Positions 8,385 through 17,741 of a stretch of 64,000 bases of DNA are shown here, piece by piece. The notes under the pieces were generated by a model. The model was not told the DNA's origin and did not search any database. It worked only from the letters and a program-made list of their open reading frames with translations. The position numbers and the translations under genes were made by a program. The stretch's first letter is position 1. Every line of letters begins with the position of its first letter. The stretch spans positions 1-64,000 of the forward strand of contig JAQVCS010000002.1 in the NCBI GenBank assembly GCA_028689675.1, read 5' to 3'. This DNA comes from Desulfovibrionaceae bacterium (GTDB lineage: Bacteria; Desulfobacterota; Desulfovibrionia; Desulfovibrionales; Desulfovibrionaceae).

Positions 8385-9020
8385 ATGTCTGAAATGACGC
8401 CAGATGTTGTTGAGAATTTTAAAATTAAGGCTGGCCTTGTGGGCGCTGTGGTTACAGAGCAGCCCTCGCTTGCTGCCGCTGTGCAATACGTTGTTGACGT
8501 GTGCGCGAACAAAAGCCCCTGCGAAATTTTGGCTGATGAGCCCGAAGCTGCCGTAGGCCCAGAAAAAGGCCCCAATGGCATGCCCACCCGTGCCAAACGC
8601 ATTATTGCCGCGCCCGAAATTGATAAAGCTGTGTTTGCCGACCTTGCTGCCAAGGCCGAGGCTCAGGGCTTTGCCTGCTTGAGCGAAGGTCTGCGCAAGC
8701 ACCTTGCCGGCATTGATGTGGGTTTGTCTTTTGCCATTTGCGGCGTGGCTGCCAGCGGCACCTGCCTTGTGGCTGGCACGCAGGAAGATACCCGCCTTGC
8801 GGGCATGATTGCCGAAATTAATGTCATTGTATTGAAAAAGTCCACAATTTACCCCGACTTACCTTCTGTATGCGGTATTTTGCGTGATTTGCAAAAAGAC
8901 GCTGCTGTTAATTACAGCACCTTTATTACTGGCCCCAGCCGCACGGCAGACATTGAGCGCGTCCCCGCCACTGGTGTGCATGGCCCGCTGGAATTGCACA
9001 TTATCCTTTTGGAGGACTAG
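8385..9020 (+). CDS. lldG: Lactate utilisation protein C-like (LldG/LutC, LUD domain)
   Basis: A 211-residue LUD-domain protein, one component of the L-lactate dehydrogenase complex that oxidises L-lactate to pyruvate. The C-terminal hallmark GPSRTADIE followed by GVHGP is present near residues 180-200. AGGAGAG precedes the ATG. The next gene starts 6 bp after the stop, and its product carries the other two Lut modules fused together, so the pair makes a complete LldEFG set. Confidence 0.9.
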   Translation: MSEMTPDVVENFKIKAGLVGAVVTEQPSLAAAVQYVVDVCANKSPCEILADEPEAAVGPEKGPNGMPTRAKRIIAAPEIDKAVFADLAAKAEAQGFACLSEGLRKHLAGIDVGLSFAICGVAASGTCLVAGTQEDTRLAGMIAEINVIVLKKSTIYPDLPSVCGILRDLQKDAAVNYSTFITGPSRTADIERVPATGVHGPLELHIILLED

Positions 9021-9026
9021 ACCATT

Positions 9027-11180
9027 ATGCATGAAGCCCCTAAGACGCTTTCTGACTACAGAAAGAATATAGATGAAGCGCTGAAAGACGACTACTTGCG
9101 CAAAACGCTGGACACTTTTGCCGTTGCCTATCGCGCTGGCCGTGATGCTGTTTTTCAGGAAGTGGACGAAAAAACCCTGATTAAGCAGATTGCCGATGCC
9201 AAAGACGACGCCTGCCAGCACATGGAAGAGCTGTATGCGCAGTTTAAGGCCGAGGCAGAAAAGCGTGGTGTTATTGTGCACCGCGCTGCCACAGCCATTG
9301 AAGCCAATGACATTATTGCCCGCATTGCCAAAGAAAATGGCTGTAAGCGTATTGTGAAATCCAAATCTATGACGGCTGAAGAAACGCAGCTGAATGTGCG
9401 TTTGGAAGAAGATGGCCTGATTGTGGACGAAACCGACCTTGGCGAATGGATTATCCAGCTGCGCCACGAAGGCCCTTCGCACATGGTTATGCCTGCCATC
9501 CACTTGAACCGCTATCAGGTGGCAGAAGATTTTGAAAAAGCCACGGGCGACAAGCAAGATACCGATGTGCAAAAACTGGTGAAGGTTGCCCGCGTGCAGC
9601 TGCGCCGCAAGTTTATGAATGCAGACATGGGCATTTCGGGCGCAAACTTCTGTGTGGCCGAAACGGGTGCTATTGCCACTGTGACCAATGAAGGCAATGC
9701 CCGCATGGTCACCACCCTGCCGCGCGTGCACGTTGCCTTGGCTGGCTTGGACAAGCTCATCCCCACGCTGGATGTGGCCATGACCGCCCTGCAAGTGCTG
9801 CCGCGTAATGCCACAGCCCAGCGCTTGACCTCGTATGTTACCTGGATGTGCGGTGCTTCCCCCTGTGCGGCTTCGCCCACGGGCAAAAAGGTTATGCATG
9901 TGGTCATGCTGGATAATGGCCGCACCGCCATTGCCAAAGACCCCTTGTTCTCGCAAATTTTCCGCTGCGTGCGCTGTGGTGCTTGTGCCAACGTCTGCCC
10001 CGTGTTCCGTATGGTGGGCGGGCACAAAATGGGCTATATCTACATTGGCGCTATTGGCCTAATTTTGACCTATTTCTTCCACGGCCGCGACAATGCCAAG
10101 GCTTTGTGCCAAAACTGCATTGGCTGTGAATCGTGTAAAAACGTGTGTGCTGGCGGTATTGATTTGCCCCGCCTCATTCGTGAAGTGCGCGCCCGCCTTG
10201 TGGACGAAACGGGCAACAATGCCATGGGTGCTATGATGGGCGCTATGATGACCAACCGCAAGGCCTTCCACACCCTGCTGAAGTTTGCCAAATATGCCCA
10301 GCTGCCCTTCACGGGCGGCGATGTGCAGTTCCAGCGCCATTTGCCCGCTATTTTGCTGGGCAAGCATGACTTTAAAGCTTTGCCCGCCATTGCCAACAAG
10401 TCTTTCCGCGATCGCTTCCCTGCTATTAAGCAGAATGTGACCAGCCCGCGCATGCGTGTGGCTCTGTTTGCTGGCTGCGCTCAGGATTTTGTGTACCCCG
10501 AGCAGCTTGAAGCCGCTGTAAAGCTCTTTAATGCCCACAATGTGCTGGTGGAATTCCCCATGGAACAGACCTGCTGCGGCCTGCCCTTGGATATGATGGC
10601 GCAGCGCAAGGCAAGCATTGATGTGGCCAACCAGAACGTCAAGGCTTTTGAAGCCGGCCGTTATGATTATGTGGTCACCTTGTGTGCTTCCTGCGGCTCG
10701 TTCTTAAAGCATAGCTACCCCGAATTGCTTGCTGCATCGGGCAAGGTGCATGAAGTGGCAGCCTTCTCTGGCAAAGTCATTGACTTCAGCTCCTTTGTGC
10801 ACGATGTGCTGGGCGTGACCAAGAAAGACTTTAATAATTATGGCGAAAAGGTTACCTTCCACGCCCCCTGCCACCTTTGCCGTGGCTTGGGTGTGAAAGA
10901 AGCCCCCCGTGCCCTTATTGCAGACGCTGCCGACTATGTGCCCTGCGCTGAAGAAGAAGTGTGCTGCGGCTTTGGCGGAACCTATTCCATGAAGTTCCCC
11001 GAAGTTTCTGGCCAAATTCTTGCGAAAAAGCTGGATAATGTGGCTGCCACAGGTGCTACCCGCTTGGTTACCGACTGCCCCGGCTGCGTTATGCAGCTGC
11101 GCGGCGGTGCAGAAAAGCGCGGCATGAAGCTGAAAGTGACGCACATGTCTGAACTTTTGGCCGAAAGCATGAAGAAGTAA
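9027..11180 (+). CDS. Fused L-lactate dehydrogenase Fe-S protein LldEF (LutB-LutA fusion)
   Basis: 717 residues in the order LUD domain (about 1-290, with TNEGNARM), a ferredoxin pair (CVRCGACANVCP at about 313 and CQNCIGCESCKNVC at about 360), then two CCG domains (FAGCAQDF, TCCGLP and LCASCGSF; then APCHLC, CCGFGGTY and TDCPGC). In Bacillus and many others LutB and LutA are separate. The fused form is the Desulfovibrio type. It works with LldG in L-lactate oxidation on the inner face of the membrane. GGAG lies 11 bp before the ATG. Confidence 0.92.
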   Translation: MHEAPKTLSDYRKNIDEALKDDYLRKTLDTFAVAYRAGRDAVFQEVDEKTLIKQIADAKDDACQHMEELYAQFKAEAEKRGVIVHRAATAIEANDIIARIAKENGCKRIVKSKSMTAEETQLNVRLEEDGLIVDETDLGEWIIQLRHEGPSHMVMPAIHLNRYQVAEDFEKATGDKQDTDVQKLVKVARVQLRRKFMNADMGISGANFCVAETGAIATVTNEGNARMVTTLPRVHVALAGLDKLIPTLDVAMTALQVLPRNATAQRLTSYVTWMCGASPCAASPTGKKVMHVVMLDNGRTAIAKDPLFSQIFRCVRCGACANVCPVFRMVGGHKMGYIYIGAIGLILTYFFHGRDNAKALCQNCIGCESCKNVCAGGIDLPRLIREVRARLVDETGNNAMGAMMGAMMTNRKAFHTLLKFAKYAQLPFTGGDVQFQRHLPAILLGKHDFKALPAIANKSFRDRFPAIKQNVTSPRMRVALFAGCAQDFVYPEQLEAAVKLFNAHNVLVEFPMEQTCCGLPLDMMAQRKASIDVANQNVKAFEAGRYDYVVTLCASCGSFLKHSYPELLAASGKVHEVAAFSGKVIDFSSFVHDVLGVTKKDFNNYGEKVTFHAPCHLCRGLGVKEAPRALIADAADYVPCAEEEVCCGFGGTYSMKFPEVSGQILAKKLDNVAATGATRLVTDCPGCVMQLRGGAEKRGMKLKVTHMSELLAESMKK

Positions 11181-11191
11181 CAGTGAGCGAT

Positions 11192-11222
11192 AGGCGGGGC
11201 GGCGTGCTATGCTGCCCCGCCT
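11192..11222 (+). terminator. Hairpin between lldEF and lctP, possible partial terminator
   Basis: Nine-bp stem AGGCGGGGC/GCCCCGCCT, followed by TCCTAT rather than a T run. It may reduce read-through into the permease or protect the upstream mRNA. Confidence 0.5.
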
Positions 11223-11353
11223 TCCTATAGGCCCCGTTTTTGTGCAGGCTTTGCTGATATGTCATCCCAAGGGAAGAGGCCCCAAGGGGAGGTAGCTTGG
11301 CTGTGGCTATGCCTGTGCAAAAGCCTGTCTTTTAATCCTTTGAGGAGTAGAGA

Positions 11354-13030
11354 ATGAGTGTTGAATTATTAGCTTTGTTTGCGATCTGCCCCATTCTGGT
11401 CGCCCTCGTGCTCATGGTGGGCTTGCGTTGGCCATCTACCCGCGCTATGCCCTTGGCCTTTTTAACCGGTGCCGCTCTGGCTATGGGTGTGTGGAAATTA
11501 AGCACATTGCAAATTTCCGCCCTGTTTGTTCAGGGTGTGATTACGGCCATTGGCGTGCTTATTATCGTGTTTGGTGCTTTGTTGATCTACTACACCATGC
11601 AAGAAAGCGGCGCTATGGAAACCATTCAGGCAGGCATGAAACGTGTCAGCCCCGACCGCCGTATTCAGGCCATTATTATTGGTTTTATGTTTGCTGCCTT
11701 TATTGAAGGTGCAGCAGGCTTTGGCACACCTGCCGCTTTGGCTGCCCCGCTCTTGCTTGGCTTGGGCTTCCCCCCTTTGTGCGCGGCTGTTATCTGTCTG
11801 GTCTTTAACTCTGTTCCTGTTACCTTTGGTGCTGTGGGCACGCCTGTTCTGGTGGGCTTTAAGTCCATTCAAGACGTTGCCATGCAGATGGCCGGTGTGA
11901 CTGACCCCGCTATTGTGTATAAGACGATTGGCGAATATGCCACGCTGATGCATTTGCCCATGGCCTATATTCTGCCCATTTTCATGCTGGGCTTTATGAC
12001 GCGCTTCTTTGGCAAAAACAAGTCTTGGGCTGAAGGTTTTGCCTGCTGGAAATATTGTCTGATGGCTTCTACCTGCTTTGTCATTCCTTACCTGCTGCTG
12101 GCATGGTTTGTTGGCCCTGAGCTGCCCTCTATGCTGGGTGGTATCATCGGCCTTGGCGTGCTGGTATGGCTAACCAAACAGGGTGTAGCTGTTCCTCAAA
12201 GCAACTGGCAGTTTGCTGACCAGTCTGAATGGGAAGCCGAATGGACTGGTGAAATGCAGGCCTCCAGCGCCACTGAATACAAAGAAAATATGTCGCAGAC
12301 TATGGCTTGGATGCCCTACATTCTGTGCGGTATTATTCTTGTGTTGACCCGTGTGCCTGCCTTCCACTTAAAGCCCATTGTGACCGACCCCATGTTTACC
12401 GTGGGCATGACGGATATTTTTGGCGTTAAGGGCGTAAGCGCTGGCATTCAGACCCTGAACCTGCCTGGCACCATTCCCTTTATTCTGGTTTCCATTATCA
12501 CTATTTTCATGCACCGCATGAACGCGAGTGCGACCTCTGCAGCTTGGAGCACGGCTATTGCTAAAATGAAGGCACCTACTATTGCCCTTATTGCCGCTGT
12601 GGCTTTGGTGTCCATTTTCAAGGGCACGGGTATGAACGCTTTGGGTTATGATTCCATGCCCATGGCTATGGCAAAGACTATTGCTGCTGCTGCTGGTAAT
12701 GCTTGGCCTGCACTGGCTTCTTTGGCTGGTGGCCTTGGTGCTTTTATTACTGGCTCGAACACCGTTTCGGATATGCTTTTTGCCAACTTCCAGTGGGATA
12801 CCGCTACGGCATTGGGCTATGACCTTGTTGGCCATTATGTTATTGTGGCTGCACAGGCCGTGGGCGGTGCTATGGGTAATATGATTTGCGTGCACAATAT
12901 CGTGGCTGCCTGCGCTGTGTGCGGCTTGATTGGTAAGGAAGGCGCTATCTTACGCCGCACCTTCTGGCCCTTCATGCTGTATTCCATCCCCGTGGGCATT
13001 GTTGCTTCGTATTTGATTTTCCGCATCTAA
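11354..13030 (+). CDS. lctP: L-lactate permease
   Basis: Inner-membrane lactate:proton symporter of 558 residues, hydrophobic throughout with about 12-14 membrane segments. The family's conserved EGAAGFGTPAALAAPLLLGLGFPP is at about 117-140 and AFITGSNTVSDMLF is near residue 465. TTTGAGGAG precedes the ATG. Its position 173 bp after lldEF, in the same direction and ahead of a strong terminator, makes it the uptake arm of the lactate operon. Confidence 0.95.
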   Translation: MSVELLALFAICPILVALVLMVGLRWPSTRAMPLAFLTGAALAMGVWKLSTLQISALFVQGVITAIGVLIIVFGALLIYYTMQESGAMETIQAGMKRVSPDRRIQAIIIGFMFAAFIEGAAGFGTPAALAAPLLLGLGFPPLCAAVICLVFNSVPVTFGAVGTPVLVGFKSIQDVAMQMAGVTDPAIVYKTIGEYATLMHLPMAYILPIFMLGFMTRFFGKNKSWAEGFACWKYCLMASTCFVIPYLLLAWFVGPELPSMLGGIIGLGVLVWLTKQGVAVPQSNWQFADQSEWEAEWTGEMQASSATEYKENMSQTMAWMPYILCGIILVLTRVPAFHLKPIVTDPMFTVGMTDIFGVKGVSAGIQTLNLPGTIPFILVSIITIFMHRMNASATSAAWSTAIAKMKAPTIALIAAVALVSIFKGTGMNALGYDSMPMAMAKTIAAAAGNAWPALASLAGGLGAFITGSNTVSDMLFANFQWDTATALGYDLVGHYVIVAAQAVGGAMGNMICVHNIVAACAVCGLIGKEGAILRRTFWPFMLYSIPVGIVASYLIFRI

Positions 13031-13052
13031 TTTGCCTGCATAAAGCATAGCA

Positions 13053-13083
13053 AAGGGGAAGCCAGACAAATGGCTTCCCCTTC
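13053..13083 (+). terminator. Rho-independent terminator of the lactate operon
   Basis: Stem AAGGGGAAGCCA/TGGCTTCCCCTT (12 bp) with a 6-nt loop, then a T-rich tail, 22 bp after the lctP stop. Confidence 0.85.
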
Positions 13084-13101
13084 TCTTGTTGTTTAGTGAA
13101 G

Positions 13102-13284
13102 GAAATTGCGCTGGCAAAAAGGCTGTGCACCCTTAGAGCAGATTCACTTTCAAAGCTTGTATAACAGGGAAGTTCTTTCCCCTTATGAGCTTTGAGCAGC
13201 AAAGATTTCTTACGAAACCTTGTGATTCTTTTCAAAGTTACAATGCGTTAGAGCAATTTTGCCTTGAAATTGCGCTGGCAAAAA
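13102..13284. repeat. Structured intergenic repeat, copy A, with 19-bp flanking direct repeats
   Basis: Lies between the converging lctP and maf genes. The 19-mer GAAATTGCGCTGGCAAAAA occurs exactly twice (13102-13120 and 13266-13284). The interior (about 13133-13260) holds AGAGCAGATT, then TTTCAAAGCT...AGCTTTGAG arms enclosing GGGAA...TTCCC, then GATTTCTTACGAAACCTTG. The same succession occurs at 44724-44840. TTAGAGCA occurs near both ends of the interior. No reading frame is conserved. Confidence 0.75.
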
Positions 13285-13372
13285 CGGGAGTAGATACCCG
13301 CCCGAGCTTCTTTCGCGGCAAGAATTTGGGTACATTTTTGCACGCAAATGCCCTGCTTAATGCTTGCCTGTG

Positions 13373-14023
13373 CTATGCCGCGGGGCTTTTTGCGGCAGGG
13401 TGCAGCAAGCCTGCTGCCTCGAGCCTTTGGGCAATTTCTGTTACAGGCAAGCCCACCACGGTGCTCCATGAGCCATGAATGCTGCTTACCAAAAAAGCCC
13501 CTTGCCCCTGAATGGCATACGCGCCTGCCTTATCCATGGGCTCACCAGTGCGCACATAGGCAGCAAGCACAGGGCTTGACCATGGGGCAAAGGTGACATC
13601 ACAAGCGCAGGTAAAGCTTTGTTCTTGCGGCAAGCCTTGCCCCTGCGGCAGGCTAAGGCACACAGCCGTAATAACCTGATGTGTTTTCCCCACCAATTGT
13701 TGCAGCATGGCAAGGGCGGCTGCCGCATGGGGCGGCTTGCCTAAAATGCTGTGCCCCAGTGCCACAATGGTATCGGCCGCCAGCACAATGCTGTGCGGGT
13801 GGCTGGCTGCCACAGCGCGCCCCTTGGCAAGGGCGGCGCGCAGGGCATAGGCGGCGGGGGCTTCACCCTGCATGGGCAAGGGCTCATCAATACTGGGCAC
13901 ATGCACGCTGAACTCAAGACCCCATTCTTGTAAAAAAAGCTGCCGCCGCGGTGAGCCAGAAGCCAAAACAAGGGGCTGGCTTAGGCTAAACAGGGGGCGG
14001 TACTGCTTGGTTTCCATATGCAT
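13373..14023 (-). CDS. maf: Maf family nucleoside triphosphate pyrophosphatase
   Basis: Hydrolyses non-canonical or excess nucleoside triphosphates (dTTP/UTP class or m7GTP class, not decided here) to monophosphates. The N-terminal signature LVLASGSPRRQLFLQEWG is followed by AADTIVALG, with the catalytic aspartate, and YAIQGQGAFLV-type residues near the end (GAYAIQGQGAFLVSSIHGSW). At 216 residues it is slightly longer than usual because of a short N-terminal segment. It is the last gene of a three-gene minus-strand group with the phosphoesterase and the Trm112-like gene. Confidence 0.93.
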   Translation of the reverse strand: MHMETKQYRPLFSLSQPLVLASGSPRRQLFLQEWGLEFSVHVPSIDEPLPMQGEAPAAYALRAALAKGRAVAASHPHSIVLAADTIVALGHSILGKPPHAAAALAMLQQLVGKTHQVITAVCLSLPQGQGLPQEQSFTCACDVTFAPWSSPVLAAYVRTGEPMDKAGAYAIQGQGAFLVSSIHGSWSTVVGLPVTEIAQRLEAAGLLHPAAKSPAA

Positions 14024-14034
14024 TCCTTGTGGCG

Positions 14035-14583
14035 CTAGGCTGGCTTGTGGCGCAGTATTTCTTTGCCATCAATGCTCATTACACGAAATTCTCCATCCTC
14101 ATACAGGCCATAGGAAGGCTGCCAGCCATGCTTGGGCAGGGTGGTGCTGCCGGGGTTCCACTGGTGAATGCCGCCCACAGTGCGCGCCATGGGAATATGC
14201 GTGTGCCCGCACAAAAGCACCATGCCAGCGCCAAGCCCCATGCCAAAGGGCGGCTCTGGGGGGAGGTGCTGCCCATGCAAGGCCAGTATGCGCAAATGGT
14301 CGGCGCAAATTAGGGCTGTATCTTGCACGCAAAAGGGCAGCAGCTTTAAATCGACCTCGGCATCGCAATTACCACGCACTGCAATAACTGGGGCTGGTAA
14401 CTTGCCTAAAATGCTGGCAACATCCTTGGGCAAATAGCCCTGCGGCAAAGGGTTGCGCGGCCCATGATACAGTAAATCACCCAGCAGAATAATATTGTCT
14501 GGCTGCCAGTCGGCGGCTTTGCGGCATAAAAATTCAGCGCGCTCTGGCGAGCCATGCACATCGGAAGCAATAAGCAATTTCAT
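14035..14583 (-). CDS. yfcE: YfcE-like metallophosphoesterase
   Basis: 182-residue calcineurin-like phosphodiesterase of the YfcE/MJ0936 family. Metal-binding blocks are all visible: ASDVHGSPE at the N-terminus, LGDLLYHGPRN, VRGNCDAE, and GHTHIP near residue 130. The physiological substrate is unknown; family members hydrolyse model phosphodiesters. It abuts the Trm112-like gene with no spacer and precedes maf by 11 bp, so the three are co-transcribed. Confidence 0.92.
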   Translation of the reverse strand: MKLLIASDVHGSPERAEFLCRKAADWQPDNIILLGDLLYHGPRNPLPQGYLPKDVASILGKLPAPVIAVRGNCDAEVDLKLLPFCVQDTALICADHLRILALHGQHLPPEPPFGMGLGAGMVLLCGHTHIPMARTVGGIHQWNPGSTTLPKHGWQPSYGLYEDGEFRVMSIDGKEILRHKPA

Positions 14584-14796
14584 TTATTTTGCCTTACGCA
14601 TGCCCTGTTGCCACTGTGCTTCTGTCAGGGCTTCTTCCACCAGCATAATGGGTATGCCTTCTTCTATGGGGTACACCAGCGCGCAGGCATCGCAGGCAAG
14701 CCCCACATGGTTTTCGCCTTCAGTCAGCAGGGTCAGGCTGCCCTTGCAGCGCGGGCAGGCAAGAATGTCAAGCAAGTCGGTATTGTTTAATTTCAT
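14584..14796 (-). CDS. Trm112-like small zinc-ribbon protein (YcaR family)
   Basis: 70 residues. Two cysteine pairs (LACPRCKGSL near 13-20 and LACDACALVYPIEEGIPIML near 34-52) give the Trm112/YcaR zinc-ribbon pattern. Bacterial members are small proteins of unclear role, often near LPS or nucleotide genes. First gene of the minus-strand trio. Confidence 0.88.
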   Translation of the reverse strand: MKLNNTDLLDILACPRCKGSLTLLTEGENHVGLACDACALVYPIEEGIPIMLVEEALTEAQWQQGMRKAK

Positions 14797-15152
14797 AGTT
14801 CACCTTGTGTATTGGAGGGTGTGCGGCGCAGTGCGCCCTTTGCGGCGGGTCAGTGCCGCCTTGTGGCAGAGTATAAGCGGGGGCGGCAGCAAGTTCAAGT
14901 GTGCTGTGCAGGCTTTGCCCCTGCTATTTCAGCCTGTGGCATTTTTGGCTTTTTCAACCTAGAGCCATTTCATGGTGAAAGAGTCGTGTAAAGGCAAGAA
15001 AAGCGCGCCTAGGCCTCTTGCGTGGCAAAGCCTTACAGGGCAGATATCTATTTCAATGTGCCTTTGCGCTAGGGTAAGCCTTGTGGGAAGCTTTTGCCTT
15101 TCTTCCCTTCTTGGTTTACATTGGCTTTACAGGCAAAGGAAAAGGATAGTTT
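14797..15152. other. Divergent intergenic region, no gene seen
   Basis: 356 bp between the divergent Trm112-like and PHP genes. It must hold promoters for both, but I see no strong -35/-10 pair. TTTCA-TGG-TGAAA at about 14968-14980 is a small dyad. AGGAAAAGGA just before 15153 is the ribosome-binding site of the PHP gene. Confidence 0.5.
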
Positions 15153-16022
15153 ATGCAATTTGTGGATCTGCATACGCACAGCACGGCATCAGATGGCACA
15201 AAATCGCCAGCAGAATTAGTGCGCCTTGCCCATGCTGCTGGGCTTGCCGCTGTGGCTGTGACCGATCACGATACCCTTGCGGGCTTGGCAGAGGCCGAAG
15301 AGGCTGGCCATGCGCTGGGCATAGAAGTGGTGCGCGGCTGCGAGCTGGCTTTGCTTACCCCGCAGGGCGAAATTCATATGCTGGCTTTGTGGCTGCCCCA
15401 GCATGCGGATGCCTTGGAACGCGCCATGCTTGCCCTGCGCGCAAAACGCACTGAACGCAATGTGGGCATTGTGCACAAATTGCAGGGCTTGGGCTTGGCC
15501 ATAAACTATGATGAAGTGCTTGCCCATGCAGGGGCTGCCAGTGTGGGGCGGCCGCATATTGCCGCTATTATGCTTGCCAAGGGCTATGTGCCCTCTATCA
15601 ATGCCGCCTTTAAGCACTACCTTGCCTATGGCTGCCCTGCCTATTTGCCCAAAGAGGTGCTCAATGTTGCCCAAGGCTTGCGCCTGCTGCGCTCGCTAGG
15701 GGCAAGCCCCGTGCTGGCGCACCCTTGCCTGAGCCTGCCTGCCGAGCCCTTGCGCGCCTTGGTGGCCGAACTTGTGCCGCAGGGCTTGCTGGGGCTGGAG
15801 GCTTACCACAGCGAGCATAATGCCGCAGACACACGCTTTGTGGTGGGGCTTGCCCAGCAATATGGGCTGGCTCTTTCGGGCGGGTCTGATTTTCATGGCG
15901 ATACCAAGCCCGGCATTGCACTGGGCAGGGGGCATGGGGGCTTGCGCGTGCCCTTGCATGTGCTGGAAAAACTGAAGGCACAAAGGCTTGCGCTGGGTTT
16001 GCCCAGCGCGGCTTTCGCTTGA
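15153..16022 (+). CDS. PHP-domain phosphoesterase (RNase AM / nucleoside bisphosphate phosphatase-like)
   Basis: 289 residues. The PHP metal-binding motifs are clear: DLHTHSTASDGTKSP at the N-terminus, AVTDHDTLAGL near residue 40, EIHMLAL, and SGGSDFHGDTKPG near 245. Related enzymes (YciV, RNase AM) remove 5' nucleotides from RNA or hydrolyse 3',5'-nucleoside bisphosphates. The exact substrate is inference. A ribosome-binding site AAAGGAAAAGGA precedes the ATG. lysS begins 119 bp downstream. Confidence 0.88.
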   Translation: MQFVDLHTHSTASDGTKSPAELVRLAHAAGLAAVAVTDHDTLAGLAEAEEAGHALGIEVVRGCELALLTPQGEIHMLALWLPQHADALERAMLALRAKRTERNVGIVHKLQGLGLAINYDEVLAHAGAASVGRPHIAAIMLAKGYVPSINAAFKHYLAYGCPAYLPKEVLNVAQGLRLLRSLGASPVLAHPCLSLPAEPLRALVAELVPQGLLGLEAYHSEHNAADTRFVVGLAQQYGLALSGGSDFHGDTKPGIALGRGHGGLRVPLHVLEKLKAQRLALGLPSAAFA

Positions 16023-16141
16023 CGTATGCCCCGTATTGGCATACCAGTTTCTATTCATGCTGTGGTGCTTTTTTAAGCATGTCCTACAGTGCGCCCAAGC
16101 GCGGGAAAAGGTCCCGTTAGATTTTGGTTCAGGAGAATTCA

Positions 16142-17731
16142 GTGGAAAATACTACGCAGTCCCCCAAGAAGAAGCAGGTCAAGATAGGGACAAAGTCGGC
16201 ACATGCCGAATATTTTATGCCCATGTTAGAAAGTTTTGCCGCCCGTGACGAGCTCAATGAGGTCGTAAAAAATAGGGTGGTCAAATCGTGCGACCTGCTC
16301 GATATGGGGGTGCGCCTCTTCCCCAACAATTTTCATAAAGAGCATGCTGTTGCTGATATTGTTGAACAGCACAAAGACTGTGATGCCGAAGCATTGGAAG
16401 CAATGCAGGGGCAAATATTTGCCATTGCTGGGCGTATTGTTTCTTCCCGTTCTTTTGGTAAGGTGGCCTTTTTCCATGTTATGGATGAGACTGGCCGCGT
16501 GCAATGCTATGCCGCCAAAGAGCATATGGGTGAAGAAAATTATGCCATGTTCCGCAAGCTGGATGTGGGCGATATTGTAGGCGTGCAGGGCTATTTTTTC
16601 CGCACCAAAACAGGCGAGCTCACCTTGTGCTGCACCCATGTGCTGCTTATCACCCGCTCTATGCGCCCCCTGCCCGAAAAGTATCACGGGCTCAAAGATA
16701 TGGAAACGCGCTACCGCCAGCGCTATGTTGACCTTATTGTCACGCCAAAATCGCGGGATATTTTTCAAAAGCGCAGCCTGATCGTGCGCGAATTGCGCCG
16801 CTTTTTAGAAGACCGTGGCTTTATGGAAGTGGAAACACCCATGATGCATTCCATTGCTGGCGGCGCAGCGGCACGCCCCTTTTTAACGCATCATAATGCG
16901 TTGGATATCCCCTTATATATGCGCATTGCGCCCGAGCTGTACTTAAAGCGCCTGCTGGTAGGCGGCTTTGAAAAAGTGTATGAGGTGAACCGCAACTTCC
17001 GCAATGAAGGCACTGATACACGCCACAACCCCGAATTTACTTCTTGTGAATTCTACTGGGCTTATGCCAATTTTACCGATTTAATGGACTTGACCGAAGA
17101 GCTTTTTGCCCACATTGCCCTGCGCGTGTGTGGCACAACGGTTGTGCCCTATCAGGGTGAAATGATAGACCTGACCCCTGGCAAGTGGACGCGCATGAGC
17201 TTTCATGATTCGTTAGAAAAAATTGGCGGCCACAAGCCAGATTTTTATAACGATTTTGAAGCGGTAAAGAAATATGTGCGCGAACGCGGCGAAAAGCCCA
17301 CCCCTGCCGATGGCTTGGGCAAGCTGCAAGCCATGCTGTTTGATTTGGATGTGGAAACCAAGCTGGTGCAGCCGCATTTTATCTATCATTACCCTACAGA
17401 AATTTCGCCTTTATCGCGCCGTAATGATGCGCACCCCGAAATTACAGACCGCTATGAATTATTTTTAACAGGGCGCGAGCTTTCCAATGCCTTTTCCGAG
17501 CTGAACGACCCTGTTGATCAGCGTATGCGCTTTATGGAGCAGATGGCCGAACGTGCCGCTGGCGATGCTGAAGCGCACTGTATGGATGAAGACTTTTTGC
17601 GTGCGCTGGAATATGGCATGCCCCCCGCCGCTGGGCAGGGCATAGGCATAGACCGCTTGGTTATGCTGCTGACCGATTCTGCCTCTATTCGCGAGGTCAT
17701 CCTCTTCCCTCTTTTAAAGCCGGAGTTGTAA
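16142..17731 (+). CDS. lysS: Lysyl-tRNA synthetase, class II
   Basis: Charges tRNA-Lys. An OB-fold anticodon domain (about 60-170, IFAIAGRIVSSRSFGKVAFF) is followed by the class II catalytic core: motif 1 around RRFLEDRGFMEVETPMM, motif 2 YEVNRNFRNEGTDTRHNPEF, and motif 3 GIGIDRLVMLL near the C-terminus. I set the start at GTG 16142 because AGGAG (16131-16135) lies 6 bp ahead; an upstream in-frame TTG at 16124 overlaps that site. This gives 529 residues with a lysine-rich N-terminal extension of about 20 residues. First gene of lysS-lolC-lolD-bamA. Confidence 0.95.
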   Translation: MENTTQSPKKKQVKIGTKSAHAEYFMPMLESFAARDELNEVVKNRVVKSCDLLDMGVRLFPNNFHKEHAVADIVEQHKDCDAEALEAMQGQIFAIAGRIVSSRSFGKVAFFHVMDETGRVQCYAAKEHMGEENYAMFRKLDVGDIVGVQGYFFRTKTGELTLCCTHVLLITRSMRPLPEKYHGLKDMETRYRQRYVDLIVTPKSRDIFQKRSLIVRELRRFLEDRGFMEVETPMMHSIAGGAAARPFLTHHNALDIPLYMRIAPELYLKRLLVGGFEKVYEVNRNFRNEGTDTRHNPEFTSCEFYWAYANFTDLMDLTEELFAHIALRVCGTTVVPYQGEMIDLTPGKWTRMSFHDSLEKIGGHKPDFYNDFEAVKKYVRERGEKPTPADGLGKLQAMLFDLDVETKLVQPHFIYHYPTEISPLSRRNDAHPEITDRYELFLTGRELSNAFSELNDPVDQRMRFMEQMAERAAGDAEAHCMDEDFLRALEYGMPPAAGQGIGIDRLVMLLTDSASIREVILFPLLKPEL

Positions 17732-17741
17732 TTCTTTTTTC

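Noticed and set aside
8859..10025. Long minus-strand frame (388 codons) opposite lldEF
   Set aside because: Antisense shadow of a strongly supported Fe-S protein gene; composition is His/Ala-rich without domain resemblance.
14890..14930. tRNA-like GTTCAAG stretch
   Set aside because: No flanking acceptor, anticodon or D stems can be drawn.
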